Source of the DNA: Streptococcus mitis
Lineage (GTDB): Bacteria; Bacillota; Bacilli; Lactobacillales; Streptococcaceae
Assembly (NCBI RefSeq): GCF_901542415.1
Contig: NZ_CABEHV010000004.1
Location: 744,001 to 808,000 of the forward strand
Direction of reading: 5' to 3'
Length of the DNA stretch: 64,000 bases
Shown piece by piece: positions 59,459-64,000 of the stretch; position 1 is the first letter of the stretch, and each line of letters begins with the position of its first letter. The notes under the pieces were generated by a model. The model did no database searches. It saw only the letters and a program-made list of their open reading frames with translations, and was not told the origin of the DNA. The position numbers were made by a program, and so were the translations under genes.

Positions 59459-60385
59459 TTACGGCAAATTATTCCCTGCTGCAAGATAAATTTCATACCA
59501 TTCTTTTCTTGTTAAGCTAAAGTTTGCCGCTTGGCTAACTTCTCTCAAGTGCTTAGGATTTGTGGTGCCTACGACTGCCTGCATTTTTGCTGGATAACGC
59601 AATATCCAAGAAATGGCAATAGTTGAAGGAGTTACTCCGTATTTAAAAGCTAAACGGTCAAGTACTTGATTCAAAGCTTGAAATTTCTCATTTCCAACAA
59701 AGTTCCCTTTAAAATACCCGAATTGTAAGACAGACCATGCTTGAATGACCACATCGTGTAATTTACAATATTCAAAAATGCTGCCATCTCGCATAGCTGC
59801 TTGACTACCTTCCATATTAACATGAAAACTTGATTCGAATCCTGGAGTAAAAGCCGCACTCAATTGTAGCTGATTAACAGCTAACGGCTGCTTGACATCT
59901 TTTTTAAGTAACTCCATCATCATAGGATTTTGATTAGAAACTCCAAAATTTCGAACCTTACCTTGTTTATAAAGGAGATCAAAGGCTTCTGCTACTTGGT
60001 CAGATTCCATCAAAGCATCTGGTCGATGAAGGAGCAAGCTATCTAGATGATCAATCTTCAATCTTTGCAAAATTCCGTCCACTGATTTTATAATATAGTC
60101 CTTAGAAAAATCAAAATAGGTAAATTCTTCTATGCGAATGCCACATTTGGACTGAATCCACATTTCTTCTCTTAAATCTGGACGATTTTTTAGGACAATA
60201 CCTAACAGTTCTTCACAACGACCAAGACCATATATATCAGCCAAGTCAAAAGCATTGATTCCAACAGCAAGTGCTGTTTCTACAAGCTCTTCAACTTCTT
60301 TTACAGACTTATCTTCTATTCTCATCATTCCGAGAACAATTTCTGATAATTCTTTGTCATCTTGACCAAGAGTTATGTATCTCAT
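59459..60385 (-). CDS. Aldo/keto reductase
   Basis: I start it at MRYITLGQDDKELSEIVLGM (60385), after AAGGAG, giving 308 residues. The barrel has the catalytic Asp-Tyr (FDLADIYGLG) and Lys (IQSKCGIR) and the NADPH-side NQLQLSAAF and AISWILRYP. It resembles the YdhF-like oxidoreductases. The substrate is unknown. Confidence 0.9.
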   Translation of the reverse strand: MRYITLGQDDKELSEIVLGMMRIEDKSVKEVEELVETALAVGINAFDLADIYGLGRCEELLGIVLKNRPDLREEMWIQSKCGIRIEEFTYFDFSKDYIIKSVDGILQRLKIDHLDSLLLHRPDALMESDQVAEAFDLLYKQGKVRNFGVSNQNPMMMELLKKDVKQPLAVNQLQLSAAFTPGFESSFHVNMEGSQAAMRDGSIFEYCKLHDVVIQAWSVLQFGYFKGNFVGNEKFQALNQVLDRLAFKYGVTPSTIAISWILRYPAKMQAVVGTTNPKHLREVSQAANFSLTRKEWYEIYLAAGNNLP

Positions 60386-60423
60386 CAAATTTTTCTCCTT
60401 TGATTCTACATTCTTCATTTAAT

Positions 60424-60460
60424 TATAACAAAAAACCGCTTTGCAACGGCTTTTTGACTA
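60424..60460. terminator. Repeated terminator hairpin R2
   Basis: AAAAAACCGC-TTTGCAA-CGGCTTTTTGA, matching R1 and R3, after the membrane-anchored gene at 60477. Confidence 0.75.
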
Positions 60461-60476
60461 TGATTCTCCTATTATT

Positions 60477-61724
60477 TTACGGGATATCACTTGACTCTAC
60501 TTTATAGTAATAAAAATCTTCATCATAATTTCCAGCTGATTGAGTAATAACTAAGCGTGGCCGTGAACTATCTGATTGATCACCCATTGGATTTTTAAAA
60601 CCTATTTTAAATAATCCAATAGCCGCACTCGTATTACTACTTTGTAAACTAACATACGGAACACTGCTCTTCTTAGATGAATCTTTGATTACTTTAATCC
60701 TATTTCCATCCCCAGTTGTTCCATCAGAATTAATTATCAATTCATTTCCTCGACCGTTCTTCCATATTCCAACAAGTGTGGAAATATCACCATTTTCAAT
60801 AGCTTCAATATCTAAATCAATCTTTGCAGAACTAATACTGTTATACTTTTCCCACCACGCTTCTTTATAAGGTTTTAAATAAGTCTTCCCATAAAGTATT
60901 CTGTTCTCTTGAGTTTTGTCATTATCTGGTCCAGTTTCATTAGCAGGGATAAATGTTAACACTAATTCTTGCCCAATATTTGCATTTTTATTATCTCCTA
61001 CAAAATACACTTCATAATAATCATTAATTTTTTTCGGTGTTTTACTTCTATCCAACCCAAATTGGGCATGAGTAGAACCACTCCAGAAAATCCAATCTCC
61101 ATCTTGATAAGACACTCTTGGAAAAACAGAAGTTATCCCTTTATAGTAATCTTCTCTCTTATACCCATACAAATTAAAATTTGATTCCACAATTGCTTTT
61201 TCTAAGTAGTCATTAGAATATGTCCCTTCAAAAGTACCTAAATCACTTTGAAGAACATTATCCTTACTACTTTTATAATAATCACTCCTACTAGCAAATA
61301 CCATTTCATGATTCTTATATCCGTCAGATAAGGTGATTACCTTTAAAATTTTAGACGAATCGTCTACATTATTAACTGAAATAGATATTTTAAAATCCTT
61401 ATTTCCGTCTGACTTATTAAATTCTGTAGCAGAATACCTATTGTTGCCATCTTCCTTCCAATCAGTAGAAAAATCTCCAAATACATTACCTTCGTCTGTA
61501 TTATATGAAATTCTCCAATTCTGATTATTCTTAGTAACAGTAGCTTTCTCACCTGTAGAAGACACATAATCTCCCGATAAATCTAAAAAGTCTGACTTTA
61601 TAATTTCCTCCGTATTTAATTGTTTTTCCTGCATGTCACTCTCTTTATGATTTCTATAAAGGAAAAACAAAACTAAACCTGTTAAAAGTGAAATAATCCC
61701 AAAAGATATAAATATTTTCTTCAT
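60477..61724 (-). CDS. Membrane-anchored extracellular protein of unknown function (DUF6287-like)
   Basis: I start it at MKKIFISFGIISLLTGLVLF (61724), giving 415 residues. One N-terminal membrane segment (about 5-24) is followed by an outside part with repeated short beta-rich blocks, such as LSGDYVSSTGEKATV near 50 and a STLVGIWKNGRGNELIINSD block near 325. I associate these with streptococcal DUF6287 proteins but am not certain. No lipobox or LPXTG is present. The gene is AT-rich. Confidence 0.6.
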   Translation of the reverse strand: MKKIFISFGIISLLTGLVLFFLYRNHKESDMQEKQLNTEEIIKSDFLDLSGDYVSSTGEKATVTKNNQNWRISYNTDEGNVFGDFSTDWKEDGNNRYSATEFNKSDGNKDFKISISVNNVDDSSKILKVITLSDGYKNHEMVFASRSDYYKSSKDNVLQSDLGTFEGTYSNDYLEKAIVESNFNLYGYKREDYYKGITSVFPRVSYQDGDWIFWSGSTHAQFGLDRSKTPKKINDYYEVYFVGDNKNANIGQELVLTFIPANETGPDNDKTQENRILYGKTYLKPYKEAWWEKYNSISSAKIDLDIEAIENGDISTLVGIWKNGRGNELIINSDGTTGDGNRIKVIKDSSKKSSVPYVSLQSSNTSAAIGLFKIGFKNPMGDQSDSSRPRLVITQSAGNYDEDFYYYKVESSDIP

Positions 61725-61797
61725 TCTAAACTCCAATATATATAAAATATTTCCTTCATTTTACTATATTGCTAAAAAACTATCAAGGTAAATTATA

Positions 61798-61830
61798 AAT
61801 AACAAAAAACCGCTTTGCAACGGTTTTTTG
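61798..61830. terminator. Repeated terminator hairpin R3
   Basis: AAAAAACCGC-TTTGCAA-CGGTTTTTTG, matching R1 and R2, directly after the stop of the membrane-protein gene at 61832. Confidence 0.75.
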
Positions 61831-61831
61831 A

Positions 61832-62647
61832 CTATATTTCATTCCATGTTATCTTCTTAAACCCATGAAACAAGACAAAGATTCCAATAAAGAGGACAGC
61901 TAAAGGAATAACTTTTGTAAGAAAAACATTTGAAATTCCCATCCACTCATAGTAACGGAGCAGAGAACCTACAATAAGGTGGGCAACAATCATACTGACA
62001 AATGGACGAAAAATCTCTTCTTTCCAATTCCAAATACTGATGACTAGAGAAAGCGTAAAGATAGATAAACTATCCCAGGGAGCAGGAAGATAAAAGGCTC
62101 CTTCTTGTACAAAACTTCCTATTCCTACATATCCCAGAACAACTAGCAGAACAAAAATCCCAACGACAATATAGGTGCCAATTTTCATCTTAGGAGAATC
62201 TTGGACTAGCCCCCAACGTAAGATTGTGGCCACAAGTCCAAATCCAATCAGAAAAAGAAGAAGTTGCCCTAAAAATGTGAGCAAATTGACTGTTAAGAGA
62301 GAACCTTTAGAAAAATCACTTAGTAGTTGATAATAACGTAATACCGCTAGGACAAGAATTGGCGTCAAAAGGGACTCCTTGATAGAACTGCGAGGTGCTT
62401 CCTTGAGCATCTCTTTCATTATTTTTTTAGGATTCTTACCTAGATAATCCTCTGCACTCATGCCATCTCGTTCTGCTTCTGAAAAATCTAACATCATCAA
62501 ATAAATCTGCTCTCTGAGATAGTCTTCATCATAGAGAAATCCAGCAAGATTAAAACTATCCCACAGTTCCTCAAAATACTGCTGATTCTCCTCAGAAAAC
62601 TCATGCAGCAAAGCGCTTGTTTCTTCGTAATACTTCATTTTCTTCAT
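61832..62647 (-). CDS. PadR-associated membrane protein (HAAS/DUF1048-like N-terminus)
   Basis: A 271-residue protein. Residues 1-85 are helical and acidic (YYEETSALLHEFSEENQQYF...) with a DGMSAEDYLGKNPKKIMKEM stretch like HAAS/DUF1048 domains found next to PadR genes. Residues 95-271 hold about five membrane helices. It overlaps the padR stop by 4 bases. Such pairs are thought to be regulator and transmembrane partner; the physical role is unknown. Confidence 0.7.
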   Translation of the reverse strand: MKKMKYYEETSALLHEFSEENQQYFEELWDSFNLAGFLYDEDYLREQIYLMMLDFSEAERDGMSAEDYLGKNPKKIMKEMLKEAPRSSIKESLLTPILVLAVLRYYQLLSDFSKGSLLTVNLLTFLGQLLLFLIGFGLVATILRWGLVQDSPKMKIGTYIVVGIFVLLVVLGYVGIGSFVQEGAFYLPAPWDSLSIFTLSLVISIWNWKEEIFRPFVSMIVAHLIVGSLLRYYEWMGISNVFLTKVIPLAVLFIGIFVLFHGFKKITWNEI

Positions 62648-62970
62648 GGTTTACCCCCATTCTTAATCCCTTCAACTTTTTGACTCAAATCGTCCCATTG
62701 TTGCCAAAAGACTGAGACACGCTCTTCTCCTTCTTTCGTTAACGAAAAATACTTCCGATCTGGACCATCTGGTGACGGACGCATATCACCTCTTATCCAT
62801 TGATTTTTTTCTAACTTTTGCAACAAAGGATAAATAGTTCCTGGAACGATAGTGTCAAATCCAGCCTCTCGCAAAGTTTGAACCAACTCATAACCATATC
62901 GCTCTTTTTGACCGATCATATCCAAGACACAACCTTCAAGAACACCTTTTAATAGTTGAGTTTCCTTCAT
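62644..62970 (-). CDS. PadR-family transcriptional regulator
   Basis: A 108-residue winged-helix repressor: KGVLEGCVLDMIGQKERYGY, then TIVPGTIYPLLQKLEKNQWI and RKYFSLTKEGEER are PadR hallmarks. It probably represses its own promoter, whose spacer carries ACTAGT dyads. It is coupled to the membrane-protein gene downstream. Confidence 0.9.
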   Translation of the reverse strand: MKETQLLKGVLEGCVLDMIGQKERYGYELVQTLREAGFDTIVPGTIYPLLQKLEKNQWIRGDMRPSPDGPDRKYFSLTKEGEERVSVFWQQWDDLSQKVEGIKNGGKP

Positions 62971-63000
62971 CCCTTCCCCCTTCTATCTATTTTGTAATAC

Positions 63001-63049
63001 CTACTAGTAGTTTCATCTATAATATACCACTTTCACACTAGTTTGTAAA
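63001..63049 (-). promoter_or_regulatory. padR promoter with ACTAGT operator candidates
   Basis: The minus strand has TTTACA (63044-63049) and TATATT (63021-63026), 17 bp apart. ACTAGT lies in the spacer (63037-63042) and again downstream of the -10 (CTACTAGTAG, 63001-63010), a symmetric pair well placed for autoregulation. Confidence 0.55.
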
Positions 63050-63062
63050 GCATATTAGTTAA

Positions 63063-63096
63063 AGAAAAAAACAGAACTAGCATGAACTAGTCCTGT
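63063..63096 (-). terminator. metG terminator
   Basis: On the minus strand ACAGGACTAG and CTAGTTCTGT pair around a 6-nt loop, followed by TTTTTT. Confidence 0.82.
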
Positions 63097-63102
63097 CTAT
63101 TT

Positions 63103-64000
63103 TTACCCAATCACACTTCCGTTTGGTACAGCTGGATCAACTGTAAGAAGGGTTAATTGTCCATCATGTTCAGCTGAGAGAATCATCCCTTGGCTGACAT
63201 ATTTTTTCATCATTTTACGTGGTTTGAGGTTAGCAACGATTTGAACTTTTTTGCCGACCAATTCTTGTTCGTTTGGATAGTATTTTGCAATTCCTGAAAG
63301 AATTTGACGATCTTCTCCATCACCAGCATCCAATCGGAATTGAAGCAACTTGTCAGAGCCTTCAACTTTTGAAACTTCTTTGACTTCTGCAACACGAATT
63401 TCAACCTTGTCAAAGTCTTCAAACTTGATTTCTTCTTTGTTGAGTTTGAGTTCAACTTCGTCTGGATTCCATTCTTTTTCGACAGCTGGCTTGTTGCCTT
63501 CCATCTGTTCCTTGATATAGGCGATTTCTTCTTCCATATCCAAACGTGGGAAGATCGGATTTCCCTTAGCAACTACTGTTACACCTGCTGGGAAGTCAGC
63601 CAAGCTCAAGTTTTCAAGGCTAGAAACTTCTGCTAGACCAAGTTGAGTCAAGACTGCACGACTGGTCTCCATCATAAATGGTTCAATCAAGTGAGCGACG
63701 ACACGAAGGCTGGCTGCCAAGTGGCTCATAACACTTGCCAATTGATCGCGGAGTGCTTCATCTTTTGCCAAGACCCACGGAGCTGTCTCGTCGATGTATT
63801 TATTGGTACGAGAAATCAGAGTCCAGACTGCTTCAAGGGCACGTGGATAGTCAACTGCATCCATGTATGTATGGTAGTCAGCGATTGATTGTTTTGCAAC
63901 GTCAGCAAGAGCATGGTCAAACTCTGTTACACCTTCTACATAGGCTGGAATTTGTCCATCAAAGTACTTGTTAATCATAGAAACCGTACGGTTGAGGAGG
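63103..64000 (-). CDS. metG: Methionyl-tRNA synthetase, C-terminal part (runs off the window)
   Basis: The reading frame is open to base 64000; only the 3' part of the gene is present. Visible are the anticodon-binding helical domain ([40 protein letters not shown]) and, from about 63430 down, the C-terminal tRNA-binding EMAPII-like domain ([36 protein letters not shown]). It charges tRNA-Met. The catalytic domain with HIGH and KMSKS lies outside. Confidence 0.94.
   Translation of the reverse strand, partial: LLNRTVSMINKYFDGQIPAYVEGVTEFDHALADVAKQSIADYHTYMDAVDYPRALEAVWTLISRTNKYIDETAPWVLAKDEALRDQLASVMSHLAASLRVVAHLIEPFMMETSRAVLTQLGLAEVSSLENLSLADFPAGVTVVAKGNPIFPRLDMEEEIAYIKEQMEGNKPAVEKEWNPDEVELKLNKEEIKFEDFDKVEIRVAEVKEVSKVEGSDKLLQFRLDAGDGEDRQILSGIAKYYPNEQELVGKKVQIVANLKPRKMMKKYVSQGMILSAEHDGQLTLLTVDPAVPNGSVIG

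Overview
The window is chromosomal DNA from a mitis-group Streptococcus, most likely S. mitis or a close pneumococcal relative. The signs are pneumococcal-type ParC, ParE, GyrB and CiaRH, a clpE gene with a CtsR box, TGnTATAAT extended -10 promoters, low GC, and a lectinolysin gene of the kind known from S. mitis and S. pseudopneumoniae. No phage, conjugative element, CRISPR array or rRNA operon is present. The only intact insertion sequence is one IS30-family element.

Layout. (1) 1-4.3 kb: the 5' part of rpsA, tRNA-Tyr and tRNA-Gln, a DUF2969 protein, an orphan oligopeptide-binding lipoprotein and ilvE. (2) 4.4-6.4 kb: a lectinolysin, a fucose-lectin and CD59-type cholesterol-dependent cytolysin, placed between ilvE and parC. 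(3) 6.7-13 kb: parC and parE with a two-gene cassette between them (ANT(6)-like nucleotidyltransferase and RelA/SpoT-like protein), plus a repeated structured leader in front of parC. (4) 13.1-21.6 kb: plsY, a BmpA-type nucleoside ABC transporter, and cdd, deoC, pdp and a methyltransferase for nucleoside salvage. (5) 21.6-23.2 kb: the IS30 element inside a nest of short palindromes. (6) 23.3-31.4 kb: coaA, rpsT, a FlaR-like kinase, then deoD, a ClC channel, punA, DUF1697, deoB and rpiA. (7) 31.7-40.8 kb: nnrD, an unrecognised accessory gene, folD, an amino-acid ABC transporter, clpE and small conserved genes. (8) 40.8-55.8 kb: ezrA, gyrB, a HAD protein, a DJ-1 protein, rodA, dinG, a U32 peptidase, ciaRH and pepN. 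(9) 55.9-64 kb: a variable stretch of small enzymes, a Nudix pseudogene, a PadR module and the 3' part of metG.

How the genes fit together. Two blocks (13.8-21.0 kb and 25.7-31.4 kb) form a nucleoside uptake and salvage system. BmpA and the ABC proteins import nucleosides; Cdd, Pdp, DeoD and PunA release bases and (deoxy)ribose-1-phosphate; DeoB, DeoC and RpiA pass the sugar to central metabolism. Topoisomerase IV and gyrase B lie in the same window. EzrA, RodA, PlsY and CiaRH serve division, envelope synthesis and envelope stress.

Most notable. The start codons of parC and deoD, which lack a normal Shine-Dalgarno, are preceded by the same predicted RNA element. It has a 5-bp hairpin with a 10-nt loop, a competing two-segment hairpin with an AGAT/YCTA internal loop, and a possible pseudoknot, with compensatory changes between copies. 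I cannot match it to a named RNA family. Other points are the cassette inside the topoisomerase IV locus, four probable leaderless genes, and a Nudix gene whose stop codon falls on the first catalytic glutamate.
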